Shown here piece by piece: positions 24,831-33,181 of a stretch of DNA of 64,000 nucleotides (positions are counted from its first letter, which is position 1; each line of letters opens with the position of its first letter). A program made the position numbers and the translations under genes. The stretch spans positions 1-64,000 of the forward strand of contig NZ_JAPZVN010000027.1 of NCBI RefSeq assembly GCF_027533845.1. Reading direction: 5' to 3'. The DNA comes from Streptomyces sp. RPT161 (lineage in GTDB: Bacteria > Actinomycetota > Actinomycetes > Streptomycetales > Streptomycetaceae). The notes beneath the pieces are model-generated. The model saw only the letters and a list, made by a program, of their open reading frames with translations. It did no database searches and had not been told where the DNA came from.

Positions 24831-25426
24831 GTTGTGCTCCCTGGAGGATCACCTCACTGGTGAGGCGGTGTGTGCTGATGACGCGGGGGACGAGGAGCGG
24901 CGGGCGCGGGAGGCGCTCCTCGCACACTTGGGACCAGGATCTTTAGCGGCTGTTTTTCAGCGAACGATATCTACTCGCTGGTATGCGCACAAGGTTCCGA
25001 ATTGCCGCAATCCCTGCCGTTGGGTGCAGCGCGTTGCGCGGGGGGTGCGGTGAGGTGCCCGGTCATGATCGGCGAGAGCGCGCCCGCCGGGTCCCGGAAG
25101 GCATTTTCGGCCCGAGGAGTTCCCTGAGCGGTACGCCCGCTGGCGGTAGTTCGACCAGAGCGATCAAGGCGGCCGGGGTGTTCCTCGCCAACGACGGGCT
25201 GGTCAAGCCCGACGTGGCGCGATCGTCCGGGGGTGCGGCGGTGAGACGCAGATCACATTGGAAGCAGCCCGCCGACACGGGCAGTTGTCCGCCTCGATCC
25301 CGGCGGCCACCACCGCGGAAGCGCTGGCGCTGCTCGGTCCGAACGACTCCTAGGGGCGCGACCAAGGAGGTGGCGACAGTCCCGAACGGGGCGACCCCCG
25401 ATTCGGATCGGCCCCGACCGAGGGTG
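24831..25426. other. Region without a confident gene; possible decayed C-terminus
   Basis: Nearly 600 bases. On the plus strand one frame ending at TAG 25351-25353 reads RGAIVRGCGGETQITLEAAR and RHGQLSASIPAATTAEALAL LGPNDS, which looks like the end of a real protein, but its upstream part loses coding character and shifts frame. An AT-richer patch at about 24945-24985 (CTGTTTTTCAGCGAACGATATCTACTCG) may be a promoter. No named element is visible. Confidence 0.3.
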
Positions 25427-26410
25427 TCAGCCCAGCGCCGTCACCGCTGCGGCGACCCGTTCCGGGTTGGAGATCATCGTCAGGTGGCGCCCGTCGGGGA
25501 TCAGGGTGGGCGGTGGTGCTCCGATGCGGGCCGCGGTCTGGGCGGGGACCTGGGGGGTGAAGACAGCGTCCCGGGAGCCGAACACCACGGCCTTGGGGAT
25601 GTGTACGGCCCGCAGCTGTTCCAACTGGTCGGCGGGTAGGCCGGGCACTCCCGCGTCGAGCAGGCCCCACAGCGCCGCCTCTGCGCCCGGTACCTGAAGC
25701 GGCCGCCGCCACACGTCCACCCCGGCGCGGTCCAGCCGTGGGCACCTGGGGCCGCACTGTGCCTCGTACAGCCGCCGGATCAGCGCGTCGGAGCCGAGCC
25801 CGAGCCGCAACAGGCTGGTGCGGTACGGGTCGATCAGCAGGTACCGCAGCGCGGACGGCGCCCCCGCACCGGTGTTGAGCGCGTCCCCGTCGAGCAGGAC
25901 CAACCCGCCGATGCGCCCGGGGGCCCGCAGGGTCGCCTCCGCGACCATCGCCGCACCGCTGGAGTGGCCGACCAGCACGGGACGGTTCAGTCGCATCGCG
26001 TCGAGGAAGCCGAGCAGTTGCCGGGTGAGGTGGTCGACGGTGTAGGGGCCGCGCCGCTCGCTGTATCCGTCGCCGGTGAGGTCAAGGGCGTACACCCGGT
26101 GGTCGAGGGCGAGCAGCGGGGCGAGCCGGGACCAGGTGTCGACCGACTCGAAGGCGCCGTGCACCAGGACGATCGGCGTCCCGGTGTGCCCCCACGTCTG
26201 GTAGCGGGTACGGACGTCCGCCGCCTGCACGTATCTGAGCCCGGACGGAGGCGCGGCCCGGCCCGCCGTGGCGGCGTTGTAGCCGAACGACGCGACGGTC
26301 ACCGCGATCAGTAGTCCGGCGCAGGCCAGGGCGGCGCGCCGGAACCAACGCGCCAGCCGCGGACGGCCCCGGGCGGGCGCCGGGCCGCCCGAAGTGGTTG
26401 ACGTGGACAT
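25427..26410 (-). CDS. Alpha/beta hydrolase with N-terminal membrane anchor
   Basis: A 327-residue alpha/beta hydrolase. One hydrophobic segment (AALACAGLLIAVTVASFGY, about residues 28-46) after a basic region anchors or exports it. Landmarks: PIVLVHGAFESVDTW (oxyanion loop), the nucleophile elbow VGHSSGAAM, a Cys pair in AQCGPRCP typical of an extracellular disulfide, VFGSRDAVF with the Asp, and the catalytic His in IPDGRHLTM. AAGGGG precedes the ATG. It diverges from the chitosanase gene across a 25-bp palindrome, so both may share control. Confidence 0.87.
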   Translation of the reverse strand: MSTSTTSGGPAPARGRPRLARWFRRAALACAGLLIAVTVASFGYNAATAGRAAPPSGLRYVQAADVRTRYQTWGHTGTPIVLVHGAFESVDTWSRLAPLLALDHRVYALDLTGDGYSERRGPYTVDHLTRQLLGFLDAMRLNRPVLVGHSSGAAMVAEATLRAPGRIGGLVLLDGDALNTGAGAPSALRYLLIDPYRTSLLRLGLGSDALIRRLYEAQCGPRCPRLDRAGVDVWRRPLQVPGAEAALWGLLDAGVPGLPADQLEQLRAVHIPKAVVFGSRDAVFTPQVPAQTAARIGAPPPTLIPDGRHLTMISNPERVAAAVTALG

Positions 26411-26432
26411 GGTGACCCCTTACGGTCTGGGG

Positions 26433-26457
26433 CTAGTTAGGAAACTTTCCTAACTAG
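26433..26457. promoter_or_regulatory. Perfect 25-bp palindrome between hydrolase and chitosanase genes
   Basis: CTAGTTAGGAAA (26433-26444) and TTTCCTAACTAG (26446-26457) are exact reverse complements around a single C. It is centred 43 bases before the chitosanase ATG and 35 bases before the divergent hydrolase ATG. In Streptomyces, GH46 chitosanase genes are controlled by the ROK-family repressor CsnR through a palindrome in this position; the motif fits my memory of that operator but I cannot verify it. No ROK or MarR gene is adjacent. Confidence 0.85.
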
Positions 26458-26487
26458 CGGGGTGTCTCGACCACAAGGGAGATTCGC

Positions 26488-27327
26488 ATGACACGCACCG
26501 TGCTCCGTTTCCTGGTCCCGGTATCCCTCATCGCGGCGTTCGGCACCGCGATGGCCGTACCCGCGACGGCCACCGCCACCGCGAGGCCCGGCACCGACCA
26601 GCAGACGATCTACATGATGGACGACATCACCGCGGTGTTCGAGCAGAGCGCCAGTTCCCCGCGGTACGCCAACATCGAGAACGACAACGACGGCTGCGGC
26701 TGGACGGCGGGCTGGATCGGCTTCTGCACCGCCACCGGCGACATGCTGGACCTGGTGAAGCAGTACAACGCCGCCGAGCCCGACAACGTACTGGCCAAGT
26801 ACACCGCAACGCTCCAGCAGTTGGCGGATTCAGGTAGCGACGACACCAGTTCGCTGGGCAGCGCCTTCCCCGACGACTGGAAGCAGGCCGCGCAGGACCC
26901 GACGTTCGTACAGCTGCAGCTCAAGGTGGGGCACGACACCTACCTCACCCCGGCACAGGACCTCGCGGCCAAGGAGGGCGTCAAGACCAACCTCGGCCTG
27001 GAGAACCTCTTCGACACCGCGCTGATGATGGGGCCCGGCCCCGACGACTGCGACGGCATGGTCAAGATCGCCAGCGAGACCGACTCCGCGCTCGGCGGCA
27101 ACCCCGCGTCGGGCGTGGACGAAGCCCGGTGGCTCTCCCAGTTCAACACCATCCGCCAGCAGCACATGACCAACCCTTGTACGCCCGGACGGCAGAACGA
27201 CTGGCCGCAGGCCGTCGACCGCTCGCAGGCGCTGCAGCAGCTGGCCGATCAGGGCAACTGGGACCTGAGCGCACCACTGACCGTGGGTGCCGACTTCAAC
27301 ATCACCATCACCGACCCGCACGACTGA
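26488..27327 (+). CDS. csn: Secreted GH46 endo-chitosanase
   Basis: A 279-residue secreted chitosanase that hydrolyses beta-1,4 bonds in chitosan. The signal peptide is clear (FLVPVSLIAAFGTAMAVPATA). The catalytic Glu is E52 in AVFEQS and the catalytic Asp is D68 before GCGWTAGWIGFC, matching the E22/D40 pair of the Streptomyces sp. N174 enzyme, with the family motif TGDMLDLVKQYNAAEP next. Length is normal for GH46. AAGGGAG lies seven bases before the ATG. A long palindrome upstream and a strong hairpin after the stop make it a self-contained, probably inducible gene. Confidence 0.92.
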   Translation: MTRTVLRFLVPVSLIAAFGTAMAVPATATATARPGTDQQTIYMMDDITAVFEQSASSPRYANIENDNDGCGWTAGWIGFCTATGDMLDLVKQYNAAEPDNVLAKYTATLQQLADSGSDDTSSLGSAFPDDWKQAAQDPTFVQLQLKVGHDTYLTPAQDLAAKEGVKTNLGLENLFDTALMMGPGPDDCDGMVKIASETDSALGGNPASGVDEARWLSQFNTIRQQHMTNPCTPGRQNDWPQAVDRSQALQQLADQGNWDLSAPLTVGADFNITITDPHD

Positions 27328-27332
27328 GGCGT

Positions 27333-27373
27333 CGTCCCGTCGTGGCCGGATCACCGCCGGTCACGGCGGGACG
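27333..27373 (+). terminator. Hairpin terminator of the chitosanase gene
   Basis: Starting five bases after the stop codon, CGTCCCGTCGTGGCCGG (27333-27349) pairs with 27357-27373 with two mismatched positions, around ATCACCG. There is no T-run. Position and stability fit an intrinsic terminator. Confidence 0.8.
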
Positions 27374-27860
27374 TGAAGCACGGCCGAACTCGGGGGAGTT
27401 GACGGAACCCAGCAGCGCCCGGCCCTCCACGGCGGCTGCGGCGGACTGTCCGTGCCGACCCGGGGCGCGGTGGCCCTGCGCCATGTGCAGGAGCGTCTGC
27501 CCCTCCCAGTACCGCTGACGCGCCACGCGGAAGACACACCGTCAGCGGCCCAGCCCCCAGCCAGGTCCAGCCCCAACACCTCCACCTCACCACACGAGTT
27601 CGCGTCGGCGCGGAAGTCGGCCAGCGCCGTGCTCAGCAGGGTGCCGCTCTCCTCGTGACGGCCACAGCCCAAGGCGATCACCCCGCGCAGTCGGTGCGCA
27701 CAGCCGAGGCCGATCGGGTCCTCTGCGGCCGTGGCGAGCAGCCGCGAACGCCGGGCCTCACCTTCCGCCTCGGCCGACCTGGACGGCGAGCCGGTACTGA
27801 CCGCACGATTCCGCGATGTCCAGCGTGGCCGCGCGATCCTCCACGCGCTGCGCGCGACGG
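27374..27860 (-). pseudogene. Remnant of a TPR-containing (SARP/LuxR-type) regulator
   Basis: The minus strand holds tetratricopeptide-like protein sequence split over frames. One frame reads RSRLLATAAEDPIGLGCAHR, LRGVIALGCGRHEESGTLL and STALADFRADANSCGEVEVL; a second continues RYWEGQTLLHMAQGHRAPGR and AVEGRALLGSVNSPEFGRA. These match the helical repeats in the C-terminal part of BTAD/SARP and LuxR-type transcription factors. No DNA-binding domain and no start are left, and at least one frameshift separates the parts near 27525. It is therefore a decayed fragment between the chitosanase and lectin genes. Confidence 0.5.
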
Positions 27861-28230
27861 ACTGACGGCTGTCGCCCCGCGTGTTCCGAAAATCCGCCAG
27901 CGCACGCGTCCGTCCGCCCGTCCAACTCGGCGGAACCCGCCGTCGGCCGGGTGGAATCGGTGGGCGGAATCGGACGAACGGGCGATGCGGGACGGGAGTT
28001 GGCGAGTCTGGGCCAACGGTGGCGGGACTCGCTGGTCCGATCCCGTGCGCGGGCGTCGCGCGGTGCTGCGGGGAGTTGAGGCATATGCGTACGGCACTGG
28101 CAGGAAAGTGCCGCTCACTGCGCAGCGATCACGCCAGTCTCAATTTCCCACTGTAGTCGGGGACTTGCACACCGTTACCGTTGCGGAGTTCGTTTCCACC
28201 GCTTCGATCCAAAGGATCCAAAGGAGACGT
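27861..28230 (+). promoter_or_regulatory. Leader region of the lectin gene, no gene seen
   Basis: About 370 bases with no supportable ORF. The last 80 bases (from about 28140) are AT-richer and probably hold the lectin promoter. ACCGTT occurs twice in tandem (28170-28182), and GGATCCAAA-type words are repeated in tandem at 28206-28222, directly before the AAGGAG ribosome site. Confidence 0.4.
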
Positions 28231-28713
28231 ATGCGCACGTTAGCGCCCTTAGGGCGGATGGTAGCCGTAGCGGCCTCGGGTCTCGTGCTCATCGCGATGC
28301 CCCTTCTCGCCGCACCGGCGCAGGCGGCCCCGGCCCCGACGGCCGGCCATCAGGTCACCGTCAACCGGCCGATGGACGACAGCTTCTTCCTGGCCGGCTC
28401 GACACTCCAGCGCAACCAGGCGTGGACGTCGGGCAACGGCCGTGCCGTGCTGCGGCTGCAGCAGCACGGCAACCTGGTGCTGTACAAGGACGGCCGCGCC
28501 GCGTGGCAGGCCGTCGGCGCCTGGCCCAGCGGCTCCAGTGCCGTGATGCAGGCCGACGGCAACTTCGTGGTCTACGCCGCCGACGGCAGCCCGCTGTGGG
28601 CCTCCGGCACTTGGGGGTACTCGGGCGCCTACCTGGCGGTGCAGGATGACGGCAATGTCGTCATCTACACCAGCGCCGGCGTCCCGATCTGGGCGACCGA
28701 CACCGGAGACTGA
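28231..28713 (+). CDS. Secreted bulb-type (B-type) lectin
   Basis: A 160-residue secreted protein made of a signal peptide (MVAVAASGLVLIAMPLLAAP, AQAAP) and one bulb-type mannose-binding lectin domain of about 110 residues. The three family sugar-site motifs of the QxDxNxVxY type are visible as LRLQQHGNLVLY, VMQADGNFVVY and AVQDDGNVVIY; the first has His in place of Asp. It probably binds mannose or related glycans outside the cell. ATG 28231 follows a perfect AAGGAG. A bidirectional terminator at 28722-28760 ends the transcript. Confidence 0.88.
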   Translation: MRTLAPLGRMVAVAASGLVLIAMPLLAAPAQAAPAPTAGHQVTVNRPMDDSFFLAGSTLQRNQAWTSGNGRAVLRLQQHGNLVLYKDGRAAWQAVGAWPSGSSAVMQADGNFVVYAADGSPLWASGTWGYSGAYLAVQDDGNVVIYTSAGVPIWATDTGD

Positions 28714-28721
28714 CGCACCGT

Positions 28722-28760
28722 GGGCTCCCCGTGGCGGCACCCCGCCGCCGCGGGGAGCCC
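28722..28760. terminator. Bidirectional terminator between lectin and HIT genes
   Basis: GGGCTCCCCG (28722-28731) pairs with CGGGGAGCCC (28751-28760), with a second inner stem GGCGG/CCGCC around CACC. It lies nine bases after the lectin stop and 12 bases from the convergent HIT gene stop, so it can serve both. Confidence 0.83.
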
Positions 28761-28771
28761 GCACGCCGCCG

Positions 28772-29194
28772 TCACCCGCGGTCCGCTTCCAGCGCCGCGC
28801 GTACCCGGGCCGCCACCTGCGCCGCCTCCCCGTCCGAGGCGTAGCGGTGTCGGGGCCAGAAGAAGCCGCGCAGCCCGTCCTTGGGGTTGCGCGGCACCAC
28901 ATGCACATGGAAGTGCGGAACCGACTGGCTGACCCGGTTGTTGGCGGCGACGAACGATCCCGCGGCTGCCATGGCGCGCTCCACCGCCCCTGTGACCAGC
29001 CGGACCCGGGCGAAGAACGGCCCAACCTCCGCCTCGGGCAGGTCGGTCAGCGTCTGGGCATGCCGTCTGGGCACCACCAGCACATGCCCGGGGAACAGCG
29101 GTCGGGCGTCCAGGAAGGCCACCGTCGTTCCGTCATCGAAGACCCGGTGGGCGCTCGCCTCACCGGCAGCGATCGCACAGAAGATGCAGTCCAC
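28772..29194 (-). CDS. HIT-family nucleotide-binding protein
   Basis: A 140-residue histidine-triad hydrolase. The triad H94-x-H96-x-H98 is in VPHFHVHVVPR, and the N-terminal CIFCAIAAGE plus the LDARPLFPGHVLVVPRRH segment are family hallmarks; the two Cys of CIFC often help bind zinc. It would hydrolyse or transfer nucleoside monophosphate groups such as AMP. The start is GTG. It stands alone, convergent with the lectin gene. Confidence 0.92.
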   Translation of the reverse strand: MDCIFCAIAAGEASAHRVFDDGTTVAFLDARPLFPGHVLVVPRRHAQTLTDLPEAEVGPFFARVRLVTGAVERAMAAAGSFVAANNRVSQSVPHFHVHVVPRNPKDGLRGFFWPRHRYASDGEAAQVAARVRAALEADRG

Positions 29195-29341
29195 GGCGAA
29201 CAGTCAACTACGCCTGCCGCTGACCATGCGTCCTCCGGTCGCCGAGCCCGCGCAGGTGCGCTCTCATGGAGACGTGGCCTGTGCGCGAAGTGCCAGGGCA
29301 CCTCGGCGCACGGCCGCACCCCCTCCCCGTTGGAGGATGCC

Positions 29342-30361
29342 ATGAACTCCATGCGCGTCGCCCAGGCCGCCGCCAAGGGCGGAAAGCTGGAGGTCGTCGA
29401 GCGGGAAGTGCCGCAGCCCGGGCCCGGACACGTGCGGATCACGGTCGAGGCGTGCGGTGTCTGCCGCAGTGACGCGGGGTTCATCGACGCCGTCTTCCCT
29501 GGCGTGCGGTTCCCGTTGGTGCCCGGACACGAGATCGCCGGACGGATCGACGCGCTGGGCGACGGTGTGGCGCAGTGGCAGGTCGGCGACCGGGTGGGGG
29601 TGGGCTGGTTCGGCGGCTCCTGCGGGCACTGCCTGCCGTGCCGGCAGGGCGACTTCATCGCGTGCGTCAATCTCAAGGTGCCTGGCTGGGCGTATCCCGG
29701 CGGCTACGCGGAAGCGATGGTCGCCCCGGTCGACGCACTGGCCCGGATCCCGGACGGACTGACCCCCGTCGAGGCGGCGCCGTTGGGGTGCGCGGGCGTG
29801 ACGACGTTCAATGCGCTGCGGCGCAGCGGTGCGCGCGGCGGGGACCTGGTGGCCGTGCTGGGGGTGGGCGGACTGGGGCACCTGGGTATCCAGTTCGCCG
29901 CCAGGCTCGGCTTCGAGACGGTGGCCGTCGCCCGCGGTACGGCGAAGGAGGAGCTCGCCCGCGAGCTGGGCGCGCACCACTACGTCGACAGCCAGGCCAC
30001 CGATGTCGCCGAGGCGCTGCGAGGGCTCGGCGGGGCGCGGGTCGTCCTGGCCACGGCTGCCGACTCCGCCGCGATGGCGGCCACCGTCGACGGGCTGTCC
30101 CACCGCGGGCAGCTGCTGGTGATCGGAGCCACCCCGGAGCCACTGGAGATCTTCCCGCTCCAGCTGATCACGGGCGGGCGCGGTGTGCGGGGTCATGCTT
30201 CGGGGACCGCCCAGGACGTGGAGGACACCATGCACTTCGCCGCGCTCACCGGCGCGCGGCCGATGGTGGAGACCATGGCACTGGACGACGCGGAGGCGGC
30301 GTACCAGCGGATGCTCAGCGGCCAGGCCCGCTTCCGCATGGTGCTGACCACCGGCGACTAG
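29342..30361 (+). CDS. Zinc-dependent alcohol dehydrogenase (MDR family)
   Basis: A 339-residue medium-chain dehydrogenase. Catalytic zinc ligands are Cys41 in CGVCRSD and the His of VPGHEIAG; the four Cys of the structural zinc are in GSCGHCLPCRQGDFIAC. The NAD(P)-binding Rossmann motif is VLGVGGLGHLGIQFA at about 175-190. It resembles AdhP-like enzymes acting on primary alcohols and aldehydes. ATG 29342 has GGAGG upstream; an in-frame ATG at 29351 is possible. It is a single-gene unit ending in a hairpin at 30363-30406. Confidence 0.93.
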   Translation: MNSMRVAQAAAKGGKLEVVEREVPQPGPGHVRITVEACGVCRSDAGFIDAVFPGVRFPLVPGHEIAGRIDALGDGVAQWQVGDRVGVGWFGGSCGHCLPCRQGDFIACVNLKVPGWAYPGGYAEAMVAPVDALARIPDGLTPVEAAPLGCAGVTTFNALRRSGARGGDLVAVLGVGGLGHLGIQFAARLGFETVAVARGTAKEELARELGAHHYVDSQATDVAEALRGLGGARVVLATAADSAAMAATVDGLSHRGQLLVIGATPEPLEIFPLQLITGGRGVRGHASGTAQDVEDTMHFAALTGARPMVETMALDDAEAAYQRMLSGQARFRMVLTTGD

Positions 30362-30362
30362 C

Positions 30363-30406
30363 CGCCCGGGGCGCGGTGGGCGTCGCGACTCGGCCACCCC
30401 CGGGCG
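30363..30406 (+). terminator. Hairpin terminator after the alcohol dehydrogenase gene
   Basis: CGCCCGGGG (30363-30371) pairs with CCCCGGGCG (30398-30406); an inner GGTGG/CCACC pair extends the structure. It begins immediately after the stop codon. Confidence 0.75.
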
Positions 30407-30470
30407 CGCCGCATTCCATGCCGAGGGCGAAGCTTGAAGGGCGGGGGTGACGCCTGCCTGAAGGAGCGGG

Positions 30471-31595
30471 ATGAACGGCTCCGTACTGATCGGGAAGATC
30501 TTCGGAATACCGCTGCGGGTCCACTGGAGTGTGCTGGTACTGGTGGTGCTGCTGGGGTACGGCCTGGGGCGCGGCACGATTCCCGCGCTGGCCCCGGGCC
30601 GGGGTACGGGTGTCTACACGCTGGCCGCGCTGCTCGGTGCGCTGGCCCTGCTGGCGAGTCTGCTGCTGCACGAGTCGGCCCATGCGGTGATGGCCCGCCG
30701 GCGCGGTGTGGCGGTGGAGGACATGACGCTGTGGGCGCTTGGCGGGGTCACCCGGATCGGGCGGGCCGAGACACCGCGGGCGATGCTGGTGATCTCCGGC
30801 TGCGGCCCGCTGGCCAGCCTGCTGCTGGCCGGAGTCGGCATCGGCGGTGCGCTGGCGGTACGGGCGGCGCTGGGCTGGAACGTGGCGGCGGCCGTGCTGT
30901 TCTGGTTGGGCTGGGCCAATGCGCTGCTCGCCGGGTTCAATCTGCTGCCCGCCGCCCCGCTGGACGGCGGGCGGATCGTCCAGGCCCTGCTGTGGGGGCG
31001 CACCGGGGACCGGGAGCGCGCGGAGCGGGCCGCCGGGCGAAGCGGGCAGGTGGTGGGCATGCTGCTGGTGGGGTTCGGCGTCGTCAGCTTCTTCTACGGT
31101 TCGGCCACCGGGCTGTGGCTGGCGCTCATCGGTTTCTTCCTGTCCGGCACCGCGGGCGCCGAGGCCCAACGCGCCACCCTCAGTGCCGCGCTGCACGGGG
31201 TGCCGATGTCCCGTGCCATGTCCGCGCCCGTGGTGACCAGCCCGGAGTGGCTGACGGTCAGCCGGTTCCTGGACGAGACGGAGTCCCAGCGGCGCCACTC
31301 GGTGATACCGCTGCTCGACTTCGACGGCCGGCCTTCCGGCCTGGTGACGCTGCGGCAGCTGGCCGCCGTGCCGGGGCCGCAACGGGACCAGGTACGGCTG
31401 CGCGACGTCGCCACCCCGCTCTCCCGCTGCACCGTCGCCACCCCCGACGAGGCGCTGCTGGACGTGCTGAGCCGGGTGTCAGGGCCGCCGCGGATCCTGG
31501 TCGTGGACGGCGGGCACCTCGTCGGCATCGTCACCGCGCACGACATCTCGCGCCTCACCCACCTGCTGAAGGACCGGCACGACGCCCCGCGGTGA
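30471..31595 (+). CDS. Site-2 protease-family metalloprotease with CBS domains
   Basis: A 374-residue membrane zinc protease of the M50B type. H67-ESA-H71 is the HExxH zinc site inside a membrane helix, and the third ligand Asp is in NLLPAAPLDGGRI. About five to six hydrophobic segments surround them. The C-terminal 120 residues form a CBS pair (MSAPVVTSPEWLTVSRF and ILVVDGGHLVGIVTAHDISR), which usually senses adenine nucleotides. The family cleaves membrane-bound anti-sigma factors and similar substrates; none is evident nearby. It is followed by DedA and acylphosphatase genes on the same strand. Confidence 0.92.
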   Translation: MNGSVLIGKIFGIPLRVHWSVLVLVVLLGYGLGRGTIPALAPGRGTGVYTLAALLGALALLASLLLHESAHAVMARRRGVAVEDMTLWALGGVTRIGRAETPRAMLVISGCGPLASLLLAGVGIGGALAVRAALGWNVAAAVLFWLGWANALLAGFNLLPAAPLDGGRIVQALLWGRTGDRERAERAAGRSGQVVGMLLVGFGVVSFFYGSATGLWLALIGFFLSGTAGAEAQRATLSAALHGVPMSRAMSAPVVTSPEWLTVSRFLDETESQRRHSVIPLLDFDGRPSGLVTLRQLAAVPGPQRDQVRLRDVATPLSRCTVATPDEALLDVLSRVSGPPRILVVDGGHLVGIVTAHDISRLTHLLKDRHDAPR

Positions 31596-31664
31596 AAGAC
31601 CGCCATCGCGCTGTCCGCGGCCTAGGCTCTGGGCCACCGCCCGCTGACGAGTACGGGGAAGCGC

Positions 31665-32321
31665 ATGGATGGCTCGCCGCAACTGCCTGGCGTACTGGCC
31701 GACTTGGCCCCACTGCTGGACCACTGGGGGTATCTGGCGGTCGGCGGCCTGATCTTCCTGGAGGACTTCGGCGTTCCGGTGCCGGGTGAGACCCTGCTGA
31801 TCGCCGCCTCGGTGTACGCGGGCGCGGGGCGGCTGAACATCCTGGTGGTCGCGGTCGTAGCCTTCGTCGCCGCCGTCTGCGGCGACAACGTCGGCTACGC
31901 CATCGGCCGGTTCGGCGGCCACCGGCTGGTCACCCGCTTCGGGCGGTACGTACTGCTGACCCCCGAACGCGTCGCCAGGGCCGAGGAGTTCTTCGCCAGG
32001 CACGGCGGAAAGGTCGTCACCGTCGCCCGATTCATCGAGGGCCTGCGGCAGGTCAACGGCATCATCGCTGGTCTGGCCGAGATGTCCTGGCGGCGGTTCC
32101 TGGTCTTCAACGCGCTGGGTGCGGCCCTGTGGGTCGGACTGTGGGTGACCGTGGGCGGCCTGGCGGGCCAGCACATCAACACCCTCTACCCGGCGATCCA
32201 GCGCTACGAGCTCTACCTGCTGGCCGCCCTCGCGCTACTGGTGGTCTTCCTCGTCGTCCGCCGCTGGCGCCGCCGCGCGTCCGCCAAGAAGTCGGACGGC
32301 GGGCGGAGGATGGAGTCATGA
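31665..32321 (+). CDS. DedA-family membrane protein
   Basis: A 218-residue inner-membrane protein of the DedA/VTT superfamily. Landmarks are LEDFGVPVPGETLLIAASVYAG (the reentrant G-x-P-x-P-G-E loop), GDNVGYAIGRFGGHRL and the second reentrant helix FARHGGKVVTVARFIEGLRQ ending in the NGIIAGLAEM segment. Family members are linked to phospholipid flipping and membrane homeostasis. Its stop overlaps the acylphosphatase start by four bases (ATGA). Confidence 0.92.
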   Translation: MDGSPQLPGVLADLAPLLDHWGYLAVGGLIFLEDFGVPVPGETLLIAASVYAGAGRLNILVVAVVAFVAAVCGDNVGYAIGRFGGHRLVTRFGRYVLLTPERVARAEEFFARHGGKVVTVARFIEGLRQVNGIIAGLAEMSWRRFLVFNALGAALWVGLWVTVGGLAGQHINTLYPAIQRYELYLLAALALLVVFLVVRRWRRRASAKKSDGGRRMES

Positions 32322-32599
32322 TCCGTAAGAGAGTCATCGTCTCGGGGGACGTGCAGGGCGTCTACTTCCGCGACACCTGCCGCCGTACCGCACTGGAACT
32401 CGGCGTGGCGGGCTGGGTGCGCAACCTCCCGGACGCAACCGTCGAGGCGGTCTTCGAGGGCGAAACGGGCGCGGTGGAACAGATGGTGGCCTGGTGCCAC
32501 CACGGTCCACCACTCGCGATCGTGGACCGGGTCATCGTCCACGACGAGGCGCCCGAGGGTCTCGTCGGCTTCGAGATCCGCCCAACCCCCTCGGGTTAG
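32318..32599 (+). CDS. acyP: Acylphosphatase
   Basis: A 93-residue acylphosphatase, the normal length for the family. The catalytic Arg18 is in SGDVQGVYFRDT and Asn36 in GWVRNLPDATVEA, the two diagnostic motifs. It hydrolyses carboxyl-phosphate bonds such as 1,3-bisphosphoglycerate or acetyl-phosphate in the cytoplasm. It is translationally coupled to the upstream DedA gene by ATGA. Its last codons overlap the end of the opposite-strand aldo/keto reductase remnant. Confidence 0.94.
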   Translation: MIRKRVIVSGDVQGVYFRDTCRRTALELGVAGWVRNLPDATVEAVFEGETGAVEQMVAWCHHGPPLAIVDRVIVHDEAPEGLVGFEIRPTPSG

Positions 32600-33160
32600 G
32601 TGACCGGGTCCAGGGTACGGCGGTAGGTGGCGCCCCGGTCGATGATGTCGGCCCAGCGGTCCCCGTAGACGTTCCGCGTGATTCCCGGCTCCCGCAGGAA
32701 GTCGTGCGGGAAGCCGAGCGACACCGCGCTCACCTCGTTGAGCCGTTGGACCACGACCGGGGCCAGGCGCACCTCGACACTGCGAGGTTGTCGGCGAGCT
32801 GGCTCTCCTTGGTGGCGCCGATGATCGGGATGATGTTGCCGGGCCGTGCGCGCAGCCACGCCAGGGCCACCTGTGCCGGGCTCCACCCGCCCTCCTCGGC
32901 GACCTCCAGTACCGCGCTGTTGACCGCATCCTCGTTGCGTTCCGCCTGGTCCTCCCAGTTGCCACTGGTCAGCCTGCCCGACTCACCGCGGCGGCACTTG
33001 CCGGTGAGCCTGCCCGACGCCAGCGGGCTCCACGCCAGCACCGCCAGGTCGAACGCCCGCGCCTGCGGGAGCAACTCGCGCTCCGGGGTGCGCTCCAGCA
33101 GGTTGTAGCGCAGCTGGGAACTGGCGAAGGCGGTCCAACCGCGAAGCTCCAAGGGCGGCT
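32596..33160 (-). pseudogene. Truncated and frameshifted aldo/keto reductase
   Basis: The minus strand encodes only the C-terminal half of an aldo/keto reductase. It begins abruptly at LRGWTAFASSQLRYNLLERT, continues AFDLAVLAWSPLASGRLTGK and IIPIIGATKESQLADNLA, then shifts frame near 32780 and resumes VEVRLAPVVVQRLNEVSAVS and LGFPHDFLREPGITRNVYGD to a stop at 32596. The first half, with the catalytic Tyr, Lys and Asp, is absent, replaced by the end of the thiolase gene about 20 bases away. No start or ribosome site precedes the fragment. Confidence 0.8.
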
Positions 33161-33181
33161 CGTGACTTCGCTGAGGTACCG

